A stretch of DNA of 51,048 nucleotides from Actinomycetota bacterium (GCA_009886035.1 VFJN01000093.1:1-51048), one strand, 5' to 3'. Shown: positions 37,374 through 45,007, counted from the stretch's first letter. Numbers and translations: made by a program. Notes: generated by a model not told the origin, from the letters alone.

Positions 37374-38531
37374 GAGGGCACGCTACCGAGCGAGGCGTCG
37401 CTGGTCGCAACGGCCCGGAGCATTCTCGACGCCGCCTGGCGTGACGACGGTGCCGGTGGCGGTTACTGCGTTCCCCACCCGCACACCTACCCGTGGCAAT
37501 GGCTCTGGGACAGCTGTTTTCATTCCGTGGTGTGGGCTGATCTCGGAGATCAACGGGCCGTGGCCGAGTTGACGAGCGTGCTGGCGTACCAGGATGCCGA
37601 CGGTTTCGTCCCGCACCTGCGTTATGGATCGGGGGCCAACCCCCACGCCGACCTCTGGGGGGTCCGAAACGTCTCGTCGATCACGCAGCCCCCGATGTAC
37701 GGCCACGCGGCCCGGGTGCTGAGCGACGCCGGGTTCGTGGTCCCCCCTGAGGTGCTTCGCCGGGCTCGCCGGGGGCTGGAGTTCTTGCTCCAGCGGCGGC
37801 GGCGGAGCGCGGCGGGGTTGGTGGAACTGTGTCATCCGTGGGAGTCGGGGTGCGACGACAGCCCCCGCTGGGACGACGCCCTCGAGGGGGAGTGGACCTC
37901 AGCCCGCTGGTTCGACCGTAAGGGTGAATTGGTGGGCACGATCGAGCGCCTCGCCGGGGGGGCTCCGGTGCATAACCCGGAGTTTGCGGTGGGGTCGGTG
38001 GGGTTCTCGGCGTTGGTGGCGTGGAATGCCCTCGAGTTGGCGTCGCTGACGGGCGATGCGCCGTTGCGGGCCGAGGCTGAGCACCTGGTGGCGGCGCTAG
38101 ACGCCCGGTGGGATGCGGCGTTGGGCACGTGGATTGACGACGGCCCGACGGCCACCGGCTCGGGTCGAGTGCGCACGCTGGATGCCCTGCTGCCGCTGCT
38201 GGTCTGTCCGCGCCCGAGTGCCTTTGATCAACTCATCGATCCGCAGGCGTTTGGAGCGGCTTACGGTCCCACCGGTGTGCACCGGGGCGAGTCGAGCTTC
38301 GCGCCGGAGGGCTATTGGCGGGGCCCGGCGTGGCCGCACCTCGGCTATCTGCTGTGGTGTGCCGCCACTAAGTGGAGGCGGTCCGACGTGTCTCGATCGT
38401 TGGTGAGATCGATGACCAGAGGAGCGGTGGCATCGGGTTTTGCGGAGTACTGGGAGCCCGACAGCGGGAATGGGTTGGGGGCCATTCCCCAGTCCTGGAC
38501 TCTTCTGATCATGGCGATGCGATCGCGGTAG
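37332..38531 (+). CDS. GH63-like glycoside hydrolase (glucosylglycerate hydrolase-type)
   Basis: A 399-residue (alpha/alpha)6-barrel glycosidase. YPWQWLWDSCFHSVVW (about 53-68) carries a conserved aspartate (about 60). GFVPHLRYG, YWRGPAWPHLGYLLW and FAEYWEPDSGNGLGAIPQSWT (the last with acids near 372-375) are family landmarks. Related enzymes hydrolyse glucosyl- or mannosylglycerate, compatible solutes, or process oligosaccharides. The ATG at 37332 is the only start before the domain, and it overlaps the divergent glycosyltransferase by 42 bases. The 3' end overlaps the DUF5317 gene by 187 bases on the opposite strand. The pairing with a glycosyltransferase suggests turnover of one glycoside. 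Confidence 0.82.
   Translation: MTTESETHHGDNRHEGTLPSEASLVATARSILDAAWRDDGAGGGYCVPHPHTYPWQWLWDSCFHSVVWADLGDQRAVAELTSVLAYQDADGFVPHLRYGSGANPHADLWGVRNVSSITQPPMYGHAARVLSDAGFVVPPEVLRRARRGLEFLLQRRRRSAAGLVELCHPWESGCDDSPRWDDALEGEWTSARWFDRKGELVGTIERLAGGAPVHNPEFAVGSVGFSALVAWNALELASLTGDAPLRAEAEHLVAALDARWDAALGTWIDDGPTATGSGRVRTLDALLPLLVCPRPSAFDQLIDPQAFGAAYGPTGVHRGESSFAPEGYWRGPAWPHLGYLLWCAATKWRRSDVSRSLVRSMTRGAVASGFAEYWEPDSGNGLGAIPQSWTLLIMAMRSR
37380..37385 (-). promoter_or_regulatory. Candidate -10 box inside the glycosidase coding region
   Basis: TAGCGT (minus) is six bases before the GTG of the glycosyltransferase and lies within the 5' part of the divergent glycosidase gene. Confidence 0.4.
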
Positions 38532-39115
38532 GTATCTCGTTCGGTCGGGGACCACCGTCGCCGGCGGCGCCGCGACAACTCACGGGTAGCTTCGAGGGAG
38601 CCGAGGATCACGATGAGATCGCCGAAGGAAAACACGTCGTGGGTGGGGCGGACAGGAACGATGGCGCCGAGGATGCCAAAGCGATCGCTTGGCGACTCGA
38701 GATGGTGGGCACCGTCGAGGTCGGCCGGTTGGCCCCCGGGGGTTTTTCCGGCCTGTTCGAGCCCACTTTGGCGCACGGGCACGCCGTTGTTCAGAACGAG
38801 GGCGGTCAGGTTGAGCAGCAGACCGAGCCCCACGATCACCACGCCGGTGAGGTGCTGGTTGGCCACTGCCGCCGCGATGAACGCCGTCAAGGATGCGGCC
38901 AGCGCCAGGGTGGCCAGGTTGCTGGTGAGCAGGAGGGCGAGGGCATCACAGATGGCCCCGACGCCGAGTAACCAGATGTGGTGCATGGTGGGCCGGGCCG
39001 TGCGCGCCCCGGCTGGTCTGCGGCACAGGCCGAGGATGCCCCCGAGGGCAACCGCGGCGATGAGGATCAGCACCTGATGAAGGTACCTACGCCCTGGTGG
39101 GGGGTGGCGGACCAT
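38345..39115 (-). CDS. DUF5317-like membrane protein
   Basis: A protein of about 256 residues with four hydrophobic segments in the N-terminal half. NNGVPVRQSGLEQAG (about 110) and FSFGDLIVILG (about 165) match the pattern of actinobacterial DUF5317 membrane proteins, whose function is unknown to me. The C-terminal 75 residues are Arg-rich, hydrophilic and encoded by the complement of the glycosidase gene. They have no family counterpart, and the usual family length would end near 38560. Either the tail is real or the stop has been lost. The start at 39115 is uncertain; GTG at 39073 would begin directly at the first membrane helix. Confidence 0.6.
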   Translation of the reverse strand: MVRHPPPGRRYLHQVLILIAAVALGGILGLCRRPAGARTARPTMHHIWLLGVGAICDALALLLTSNLATLALAASLTAFIAAAVANQHLTGVVIVGLGLLLNLTALVLNNGVPVRQSGLEQAGKTPGGQPADLDGAHHLESPSDRFGILGAIVPVRPTHDVFSFGDLIVILGSLEATRELSRRRRRRWSPTERDTYRDRIAMIRRVQDWGMAPNPFPLSGSQYSAKPDATAPLVIDLTNDRDTSDRLHLVAAHHSR

Positions 39116-39144
39116 CACGGAGCGGTGGGGTGGCCATCAGTTCA

Positions 39145-39528
39145 TCACGGTGGGGGCAGCGGTTGGGGGGCAAGGAGGACCGCGGCTACTTCGGGGGGTA
39201 CGCAGTCCACGATGCCGACGGTGATGGCCTCCCGCTGGGCGATGGGGATCTCGCCGATGGGATTGGGGTTTTCCGTGAGGGCGGTGAGGGCGGGGCGTCC
39301 CACGACGGCCAGCAAGCTCCGAGCCAGGCAATCGGCCTGGATTTCGCTGAGCGGCGCCCTGAGTCCGGCGGCTAGTCGGTCCGCGATGACCACCGCGACG
39401 TCGTTGTCCGTCGGCGCAGTGGTCGTGGTGGGGGTGGGGGCTGGAGCGGGGTCACGGGCCAGGAGAAAGGCCCCGACGCCGGCCACGGCCAGCAGCACTG
39501 CGAAGCCCACTGCCGTCGCGATCCGCAC
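39145..39528 (-). CDS. Small anchored two-cysteine protein (paralogue C)
   Basis: A 127-residue protein with an N-terminal hydrophobic helix (RIATAVGFAVLLAVAGVGAFLLA), a Pro/Thr-rich stretch, and an extracytoplasmic domain with LSEIQADC and a second cysteine 41 residues later in VDC. The motif L-[ST]-E-x-Q-x-x-C recurs in the two upstream proteins. GTG at 39528 lies 10 bases after the upstream stop; the frame is open further but only as a shadow. The function is unknown; it is likely exported and disulfide-bonded. Confidence 0.6.
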   Translation of the reverse strand: MRIATAVGFAVLLAVAGVGAFLLARDPAPAPTPTTTTAPTDNDVAVVIADRLAAGLRAPLSEIQADCLARSLLAVVGRPALTALTENPNPIGEIPIAQREAITVGIVDCVPPEVAAVLLAPQPLPPP

Positions 39529-39538
39529 TAGGGCGAGC

Positions 39539-40081
39539 TCAACGGTTGAGGAACTTGTCGATGGGGATACCGCAAGCCTCGCCAAAGGATGAAAGCTCGG
39601 AGATCTGTTCCTCCATCGACATCTGGCCCATGTTTTCGACAAATTTCGGGAAGTTTTTTTCAACGCACGTCACTTGATCTTCCGTGAGACCGAGTAGCTG
39701 CCCGAGTAATCGCGTGAGGGTTTCCTCTTGCGAAAATGATGGGTTTTCGGGCGTCAGAGATTGGTCATCGGCCGACGGCGATCGGGTGGTCGTGGTGGTG
39801 GCCGCATCGTTGTTACGGGCGTCTGTCAACACGATCGCGGCTAAGGCGATCGCCACCAAAATGAGGGCCAGGATGCCGCCGATGAGGAGGCTGATTTTCC
39901 GCCGGCCGCTCCGTTGAGCAGCCGCCGGTTCGGGCGCCGAAGGGGCTGTGTCGGTGTAGGGATCGGTGCCCACCACGCCGACATCGGAAACGTTGTCGCT
40001 CCAGGTGATGCCGTTCCAGTATCGGTATTCGTGACGACCCGTGGGGTCGGGCTGCCAGCCCGCTGGGGTTTGTTCAGTCAT
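39539..40081 (-). CDS. DUF2510 membrane-anchored protein (paralogue B)
   Basis: A 180-residue protein. It starts with a DUF2510 domain (GWQPDPTGRHEYRYWNG, about 8-24, then W28), followed by one membrane helix (ISLLIGGILALILVAIALAAIVL, about 63-85). A Thr-rich linker leads to an outside domain with LTEDQVTC and a second cysteine 30 residues later (GEACG). DUF2510 lies on the cytoplasmic side in such proteins. GGAGAG precedes the ATG at 40081. The 3' half is visibly lower in GC than its neighbours. The function is unknown. Confidence 0.68.
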   Translation of the reverse strand: MTEQTPAGWQPDPTGRHEYRYWNGITWSDNVSDVGVVGTDPYTDTAPSAPEPAAAQRSGRRKISLLIGGILALILVAIALAAIVLTDARNNDAATTTTTRSPSADDQSLTPENPSFSQEETLTRLLGQLLGLTEDQVTCVEKNFPKFVENMGQMSMEEQISELSSFGEACGIPIDKFLNR

Positions 40082-40119
40082 GATCTCTCCGGTAGCGGTG
40101 AGTATCGGTCCGTTGGTGG

Positions 40120-40446
40120 CTAGTTCGTGGTTGAGGTGGTGGCGGGAACGAGGTCGCATTCAGTAGCGGCGCGCTCGGCGGCGGCCAGCAGGTCCTTTTC
40201 GATCTCCGGCGGGGGCTCGGGCGCAGTGAGGTCGACGCCTTGCAGCTTCGTGAGGCCCACTTCGTCAATGATGATCTTGGTGGTGCAGTCAGATTGCTCC
40301 TCGGTGAGCCCATCTTTTTGGAGGATACCCGACAGCTGCTTTTGGATTGCCGCCTCGCTCGGCTTGTCGCTGCCCCCTCCACAGGCCGCCAGGGTGAGGA
40401 GGAGTGAGCCGGTTACCGAGGCAGCAACAACGGAGAATCGCAACAT
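40120..40446 (-). CDS. Small predicted lipoprotein (paralogue A)
   Basis: A 108-residue protein with a lipoprotein signal: a short basic start, hydrophobic core, and lipobox LAAC (19-22) followed by GGGSDKP. The mature domain has LTEEQSDC and a second cysteine 42 residues later (TECD). Those features are shared with the two downstream proteins, which instead use an uncleaved anchor. The ATG at 40446 is clear from the signal peptide; a TAGACT box lies four bases upstream. The function is unknown. Confidence 0.7.
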   Translation of the reverse strand: MLRFSVVAASVTGSLLLTLAACGGGSDKPSEAAIQKQLSGILQKDGLTEEQSDCTTKIIIDEVGLTKLQGVDLTAPEPPPEIEKDLLAAAERAATECDLVPATTSTTN

Positions 40447-40542
40447 GAAAAGTCTACTTTCGTGGAGTGTCGGGCGCCCCTCAAACCTACTGCTGGGGGC
40501 GGCGACTGTCTCCCATTCGGTCGCGCCGACGGCGCTGCGAGA

Positions 40543-40548
40543 TAGATT
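40543..40548 (+). promoter_or_regulatory. Candidate -10 box of a leaderless promoter
   Basis: TAGATT is six bases before the GTG of the enoyl-CoA hydratase gene, with only CCCCGG between. Confidence 0.45.
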
Positions 40549-40554
40549 CCCCGG

Positions 40555-41283
40555 GTGATCCATCTTGATGATGGTGGCTTAGTGGCGTTAGTAACCATCG
40601 ACCGCCCCGAGCGCCGTAACGCCCTCAACCACGAGGCCTTGGAGCAACTCCTCGATGCTCACCGCCGCAGTGTCAACGCCCGGGTTCTCGTGCTCACCGG
40701 AGCCGGAGGCCACTTCTGCGCCGGGGCTGATCTGCTGTCGGTGGAGGATGGGACCTTCACCGCGTTGTTGCGCAAGGTCCTCACCGCCTTCCGCGATGAT
40801 CCGCGTCCGGTGGTGGCCGCCATCGACGGTGCTGCCCTCGGGGCCGGCACCCAGTTGGCCATCGCCTGCGATCTTCGGGTGGCCACGCCGTCGGCTCGCT
40901 TTGGCGTGCCCGCCGCCAAACTCGGGCTGATGGTCGACCAGTGGACTATTCAGCGGCTGGCGTTGTTGGCGGGCGCCGGTCCGGCTCGCGCCATGCTTCT
41001 TGGGGCCGACACCTTTGATGGCCAAGCCGCGTTCCAAATGGGACTGGTGCAGCGCATGGGATCTCTCGACGCCGCTCTCGGGTGGGCCGATGAGTTGGCG
41101 GCCCTGGCCCCCCTCACGTTGGCGGCGATGAAGTTGGGTCTCAACCGCCTCGAGATTCCGGTTGGCCACCTCGAGGATCCTGCCATCGAGGCGGCCTGGT
41201 CAGCGGCGTGGGGCAGTCGCGATCTGGAGGAGGGGATCGCCGCCTTCCGGGAGAAGCGCCCGGCGGTGTTCCGCGGTCGCTGA
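40555..41283 (+). CDS. Enoyl-CoA hydratase/isomerase (EchA family)
   Basis: A 242-residue crotonase-fold protein. RPERRNALNHEALEQL (about 18-33), FCAGADLLSVEDG (about 54-66) and AIDGAALGAGTQLAIACDLR (about 88-107) form the two oxyanion-hole regions. FGVPAAKLGLMVD replaces the usual FxxPExxLGLxP, so one catalytic glutamate position is changed (Ala/Ala). This resembles non-hydratase mycobacterial EchA proteins that bind acyl-CoA without turnover, but that is inference. GTG at 40555 has a TAGATT box six bases away. It is an isolated gene between the lipoprotein group and the sortase. Confidence 0.8.
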   Translation: MIHLDDGGLVALVTIDRPERRNALNHEALEQLLDAHRRSVNARVLVLTGAGGHFCAGADLLSVEDGTFTALLRKVLTAFRDDPRPVVAAIDGAALGAGTQLAIACDLRVATPSARFGVPAAKLGLMVDQWTIQRLALLAGAGPARAMLLGADTFDGQAAFQMGLVQRMGSLDAALGWADELAALAPLTLAAMKLGLNRLEIPVGHLEDPAIEAAWSAAWGSRDLEEGIAAFREKRPAVFRGR

Positions 41284-41286
41284 GGG

Positions 41287-42189
41287 TTAGAAGTTCGACG
41301 GCAACAGTCGGCTGAACTGCTCGAAGAAGAAGAAGAGGGCGACCAGAAAGAACGGCAGGCCGATCCCGTAGGCCAGCCCGGGTCGCCAGTGGCGGGCCAG
41401 GATCCAGGCCACCAACCAGATGTCCAAGACCAGCAGGCCGAGCAGGACGGCCGGCAGGGCCGACGCTTTCTCGCCGTCGATGCTGTCTAGGTTGGCGGGC
41501 GGGGTGGGGGAGCCGAGATCGGGGCGGGGAGGAAGGGCCGTCGCCTCGGGGGCGAGTTTGCCTACCACCACGATGCGTTGGCGGGCGCTGTACTTCGGAT
41601 GGCAGGCGGTGAGGGTGAGACGGTTGTCGCCGAAGTCTTGGAGCACCTCTACCTGTGAGGGCAAGACGATCTGGTTGCCGTTCCCGTCGCCGTCTTCGTC
41701 GCTCACGATGTAGCGGAACCGGCCCTGAACCGTCGTGACAAGGATCTCGTCGCCGGGGGTGAGTTCGTCCAGGCGGTTGAAGGGCGCCCCGTAGGTGGTG
41801 CGGTGGCCCGCGATGGCGGCGTTGCCCTTCTGGCCGGGAAGGGACGAATCGGGATAGTGGCCGGGTCCCTTTTTGAGGTTGGAGAGCGACACCCCCTCCA
41901 CCACGATGTTGTCCACCCCAATCTTGGGGATCACGATGAGGGCCATCGGGTCGCCGGGAACCGTCGGTTCGATCGGCCGGGCCGGGGTCGGGGACGGTGC
42001 GCCCGGCGGGAGGGTGGTGGTGCTGGCGGTGTTGTCGAGGATGGTGGTGAAGTCTTGCTTCAGGTCGTCCTGCGCCTGCGCCGTTTGGATACCCGTGCCC
42101 CAGAGTTGGTAGGCCACGAAGAGAAGGATGAGCACCCCGGTACTGATGCAGATTCGCCCGAGGGCACCGAGGAACTTGGCCAACCGCAT
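41287..42189 (-). CDS. Class E sortase
   Basis: A 300-residue membrane-bound cysteine transpeptidase that anchors surface proteins to the cell wall. There is an N-terminal helix (about 14-30) and a Pro/Thr linker. The catalytic domain has His129 in AGHRTTYGAPF, Cys196 in LTACHPKYSARQR, and Arg205. C-terminal hydrophobic segments at about 248-267 and 280-293 add further membrane spans. The YGAPF loop and TACHP motif fit class E sortases. No obvious LAxTG/LPxTG substrate is encoded in the window. The ATG is six bases after a TAGCCT box. It diverges from ccmA. Confidence 0.88.
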   Translation of the reverse strand: MRLAKFLGALGRICISTGVLILLFVAYQLWGTGIQTAQAQDDLKQDFTTILDNTASTTTLPPGAPSPTPARPIEPTVPGDPMALIVIPKIGVDNIVVEGVSLSNLKKGPGHYPDSSLPGQKGNAAIAGHRTTYGAPFNRLDELTPGDEILVTTVQGRFRYIVSDEDGDGNGNQIVLPSQVEVLQDFGDNRLTLTACHPKYSARQRIVVVGKLAPEATALPPRPDLGSPTPPANLDSIDGEKASALPAVLLGLLVLDIWLVAWILARHWRPGLAYGIGLPFFLVALFFFFEQFSRLLPSNF

Positions 42190-42195
42190 CCCGGC

Positions 42196-42201
42196 AGGCT
42201 A
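42196..42201 (-). promoter_or_regulatory. Candidate -10 box of a leaderless promoter
   Basis: TAGCCT (minus) is six bases before the sortase ATG. Confidence 0.4.
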
Positions 42202-42243
42202 ACGGTAACGCTGGGCGCATTGGTGGCGCCCGTGAGCCGTCCG

Positions 42244-42249
42244 TAGGCT
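42244..42249 (+). promoter_or_regulatory. Possible -10 box for the ccm operon
   Basis: TAGGCT, with TTGGTG (42220-42225) 18 bases upstream as a possible -35. A GGAGA Shine-Dalgarno sequence (42250-42254) lies between it and the ATG, so the leader would be very short. Confidence 0.3.
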
Positions 42250-42261
42250 GGAGAAATCCCC

Positions 42262-42942
42262 ATGGAATCAGTCATCCACCTGCGTGGCGCCGTGACGGTC
42301 CTGGGCCGGTTCCCCGCTCTGGCCGGGATCGACCTGGAGGTTGCCGCTGGAGAAATCGTGTTGCTGCGCGGGATGAATGGCGCCGGCAAGACCACCCTGC
42401 TGCGTCTCTGCGCCGGTTTGTTGCCGATCGTCCGAGGGGAGGCGAGCGTGCTGGGTCACGATCTGACGGACCGCCACCAGGGCCGGGACCTGCGGCGCCG
42501 GGTGGGTCTTCTCGGTCATGCCACCGGTCTCTACGACGAACTCACCGTGACGGACAACGTGCGGTTCTGGGGCGGCGCGGCGGGTGCGGCGGCGGTGGAC
42601 ATCGATGCCGCACTGGTGGCGTGTGGGCTCGACGGTGCTCTGGCTGATCGTCTGGTGGCGCGCTTGTCGGCGGGCCAGCGGCGACGCACCGCGCTGGCCT
42701 GTCTGATCAGTCGTCGCCCGGAACTGTGGTTGCTCGACGAACCCCACGCCGGGCTGGATCGGGATGGTCGTGACCTCCTCGATGGTCTTGTGCGGATCGC
42801 AGTGGCATCAGGAGCCACCGTGGTTCTGTCGTCCCACGAATTGGAACGGGCGGAGGCGCTGGCGGATCGGGTAGTGACGATCACCGCTGGCACTACCGAC
42901 GTCTCGGTGGGGGCGGCGGAGGAGTCCTTCCTTGTTCCGTGA
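42262..42942 (+). CDS. ccmA: Heme exporter ATP-binding protein CcmA
   Basis: A 226-residue ABC ATPase. Walker A GMNGAGKTT (about 37-45), signature LSAGQRRRTALA (about 135-146), Walker B ELWLLDEPHAGLD (about 153-165), and the switch histidine in LSSHELERAE. With CcmB it powers release of holo-CcmE from CcmC in System I cytochrome c maturation. The length is typical. GGAGA lies seven bases before the ATG. The 3' end overlaps ccmB by 11 bases. Identification rests on both the sequence and the eight downstream ccm genes. Confidence 0.9.
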   Translation: MESVIHLRGAVTVLGRFPALAGIDLEVAAGEIVLLRGMNGAGKTTLLRLCAGLLPIVRGEASVLGHDLTDRHQGRDLRRRVGLLGHATGLYDELTVTDNVRFWGGAAGAAAVDIDAALVACGLDGALADRLVARLSAGQRRRTALACLISRRPELWLLDEPHAGLDRDGRDLLDGLVRIAVASGATVVLSSHELERAEALADRVVTITAGTTDVSVGAAEESFLVP

Positions 42943-43600
42943 CGCGGCGCTGATGGCGGGCAAGGATCTCCGAATCGAGTGGCGCTCCCGGGTCACCACT
43001 CACCAGATCCTGCCGTTCGCCGTGCTGGTCATCTTGTTGTTCGGAATGGCCCTCGACCCCGACCGGGGGATCTTGGCCCGGGCCAGTTCGGGGCTGTTCT
43101 GGATCGCCGTGCTGTTCTGCTCTCTGCTGGCCATTCAGCGCGCTTTCACCATCGAGGCCGCCGACGGGGGCCGGGACGCGCTGCGGTTGTCGGGTCTCGA
43201 TCCGGCTGGCGTGTTCTTGGGCAAGGCGGCGGCGATTGCCGTGCAACTCATTGCGCTGGAAATCGTCCTCGCCCTGGGGGTCGTGATCATGTACGGCGCC
43301 CAGATCACTGGGTTCCTGCTCCTGTTGGCCACGTGTCTGGCCGCCACCGCGGGGCTGGCGGCGGCGGGCACGCTCTATGGCGTGCTGGCGGCGGGTCTCA
43401 GCGTCCGTGAGACGCTCCTCCCGATTCTGCTGCTACCGGTGCTGGCGCCGGTGCTGATCGCCGCCACGCGGGCCTTCGAGGCGGCCCTGGGGGGCGTGGC
43501 GGTCGAGGGCTGGCCGTGGTGCGGATTGTTGGCCATCTTCGCGCTCCTCTATCTGATCTTCGGCACCCTTGCCTTTGGCACCCTTTTGGAGGAGTCATGA
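42932..43600 (+). CDS. ccmB: Heme exporter membrane protein CcmB
   Basis: A 222-residue integral membrane protein with about six helices. KDLRIEWRSR and LPFAVLVILLFGMALDP are the usual CcmB N-terminus, and ALRLSGLDPAGVFLGKAAA is the conserved cytoplasmic loop. It partners CcmA in the inner membrane. GGAGGAG (42918-42924) is seven bases from the TTG at 42932, so I prefer this start to the ATG at 42953. It ends in an ATGA overlap with ccmC. Confidence 0.9.
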   Translation: MFRDAALMAGKDLRIEWRSRVTTHQILPFAVLVILLFGMALDPDRGILARASSGLFWIAVLFCSLLAIQRAFTIEAADGGRDALRLSGLDPAGVFLGKAAAIAVQLIALEIVLALGVVIMYGAQITGFLLLLATCLAATAGLAAAGTLYGVLAAGLSVRETLLPILLLPVLAPVLIAATRAFEAALGGVAVEGWPWCGLLAIFALLYLIFGTLAFGTLLEES

Positions 43601-44370
43601 CGACCCCGCTCGCTGTGCCCGTCGGTCGCGCCACCACCGGATCACGCGCTACCCGCTGGTTGGGAATCCTCACGCTGGCGGGCCTGGGCCTGCTCGTGTG
43701 GTGTGCCTTTTGGTGGAGCCCGCCCGATGTGGTCCAGAAGGACGCGGTCCGGCTTCTGTATGTGCACGTACCTACCGCCATCGTCGCCTTCACCGCCTGT
43801 TTCATCACCACGGTGGCATCGGCCATGTGGTTGCGTCGCAAGAGCGAAGGATGGTGGGTGCTCGGGCTGGCCTCGGCGGAGGTGGCCTTGGTTTTTACCG
43901 GCGTTTGTCTCCTCACCGGCGCGATCTGGGGGCGCATCACCTGGGGCACCTACTGGGATTGGGACCCGCGCATCACCTCCACCACTATGCTGTTCATCCT
44001 TCTGGTCGGCTATCTCGCATTGCGTCGTATCGATGGTGAGTCGGGTGACGTTGGGCAGCGCGGGGGGCGCAGCGCGGTGGTGGGGCTCTTGTTGTTTCCG
44101 AACGTGTTGATCGTGCACTTTTCGGTGGACTGGTGGCGCTCGTTGCATCAGACGGCCACCATCACCCGGCTCGACCCCACCATTGAGGGCCCGATGCTCT
44201 TTACGTTGGTGCTCGGTATCGTGGTGTTTTCGATGCTGTTTGTCTGGCTCTTGATTCACCGCTTCCGCCTGGCTTGGCTGGATGAGCGCGTCGGGGTGCT
44301 GGGCCTCGACGATGCCATTCGGGCCCGCCGATCCGAAGCCCATGATCCCACCCCCGGAGGGACGAGTTGA
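43597..44370 (+). CDS. ccmC: Heme handling protein CcmC
   Basis: A 257-residue membrane protein with about six helices that attaches heme to CcmE. The WWD-type motif reads WGTYWDWDPRITS (about 120-132). The flanking heme-ligand histidines appear as YVHVPTA (about 59) and HFSVDWWRSLHQ (about 176-187). GGAGGAG precedes the ATG. It overlaps ccmB and the ccmD start (ATGA and TGATG). Confidence 0.92.
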   Translation: MTTPLAVPVGRATTGSRATRWLGILTLAGLGLLVWCAFWWSPPDVVQKDAVRLLYVHVPTAIVAFTACFITTVASAMWLRRKSEGWWVLGLASAEVALVFTGVCLLTGAIWGRITWGTYWDWDPRITSTTMLFILLVGYLALRRIDGESGDVGQRGGRSAVVGLLLFPNVLIVHFSVDWWRSLHQTATITRLDPTIEGPMLFTLVLGIVVFSMLFVWLLIHRFRLAWLDERVGVLGLDDAIRARRSEAHDPTPGGTS

Positions 44371-44513
44371 TGCTGGCCTTCACCGACGTTGGGTACCTGG
44401 CTGCGGGGTGGGGCATATCCCTGGCCGTGTTGGGCGGGTACGCCTGGATCACGGTGCGCCGCGGGCGGTCTCGAGCGGCTCAGGTTCCGGCCGAGGAGCG
44501 TCGGTGGAGCTGA
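44370..44513 (+). CDS. ccmD: Small heme-exporter component CcmD
   Basis: A 47-residue protein with one membrane helix (YLAAGWGISLAVLGGYAWITV, given in part) and a basic tail (RRGRSRAA). The topology, length and place between ccmC and ccmE are those of CcmD, which stabilises the CcmABC-CcmE complex. The ATG overlaps the ccmC stop by one base (TGATG). The sequence is too short for a strong motif, so the name rests mainly on position. Confidence 0.75.
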   Translation: MLAFTDVGYLAAGWGISLAVLGGYAWITVRRGRSRAAQVPAEERRWS

Positions 44514-45007
44514 GTCCGCGCCCGTCGGCAACGCCGGGGGTGCCCCAGGGGGCGCGCCGCCGCACGCCCTGGGTCTACGGCGTTCTGTTGCTGGTGGCCC
44601 TGGGCCTGGGGGTGGTCGTCTATCAGGGTCTGAACAGCGCCTCGCTCTACTTTTACAACGCCGATGAGGCCGTACAACAGCGCCAGGACCTCAGTGATCG
44701 GCGCTTTCGACTGCAGGGCACAGTGCAGGAGGGAACCGTCACCACCACTGGCAATGGCGTCACGTTCACGGTGGCGCACAACGGTGTTGATGTTCTTGTC
44801 CGCCACCAGGGCGATCCCCCTGAACTTTTCCAGCCGGGCATACCGGTGGTGCTCGAAGGCCGGTGGGCGGCCGCGGGCGACGAGTTCGACAGCGACCTGA
44901 TCAGGGTGAAGCACTCGGAGCAATACGTGGCCGACAACGGCGATCGCATCGAGGACGCCGAGGATGGTCAGAGTGCCGACGTTCGCCCGAGCCCCCGCAA
45001 CCCGTGA
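44504..45007 (+). CDS. ccmE: Periplasmic heme chaperone CcmE
   Basis: A 167-residue protein with one N-terminal membrane anchor (about 23-41) and a beta-barrel OB domain on the outside. The covalent heme site is VKHSEQY, with His137 and Tyr141, i.e. the HxxxY type, not the CxxxY variant of some archaea and sulfate reducers. LYFYNADEAV and RFRLQGTVQEGTV are family motifs. The C-terminus is acidic. GTG at 44504 overlaps the ccmD end by 10 bases. Confidence 0.92.
   Translation: MELSPRPSATPGVPQGARRRTPWVYGVLLLVALGLGVVVYQGLNSASLYFYNADEAVQQRQDLSDRRFRLQGTVQEGTVTTTGNGVTFTVAHNGVDVLVRHQGDPPELFQPGIPVVLEGRWAAAGDEFDSDLIRVKHSEQYVADNGDRIEDAEDGQSADVRPSPRNP

Noticed and set aside
41283-41292. GTTAGA between hydratase and sortase ends as an operator
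   Set aside because: It lies between 3' ends, and the partner half is absent.
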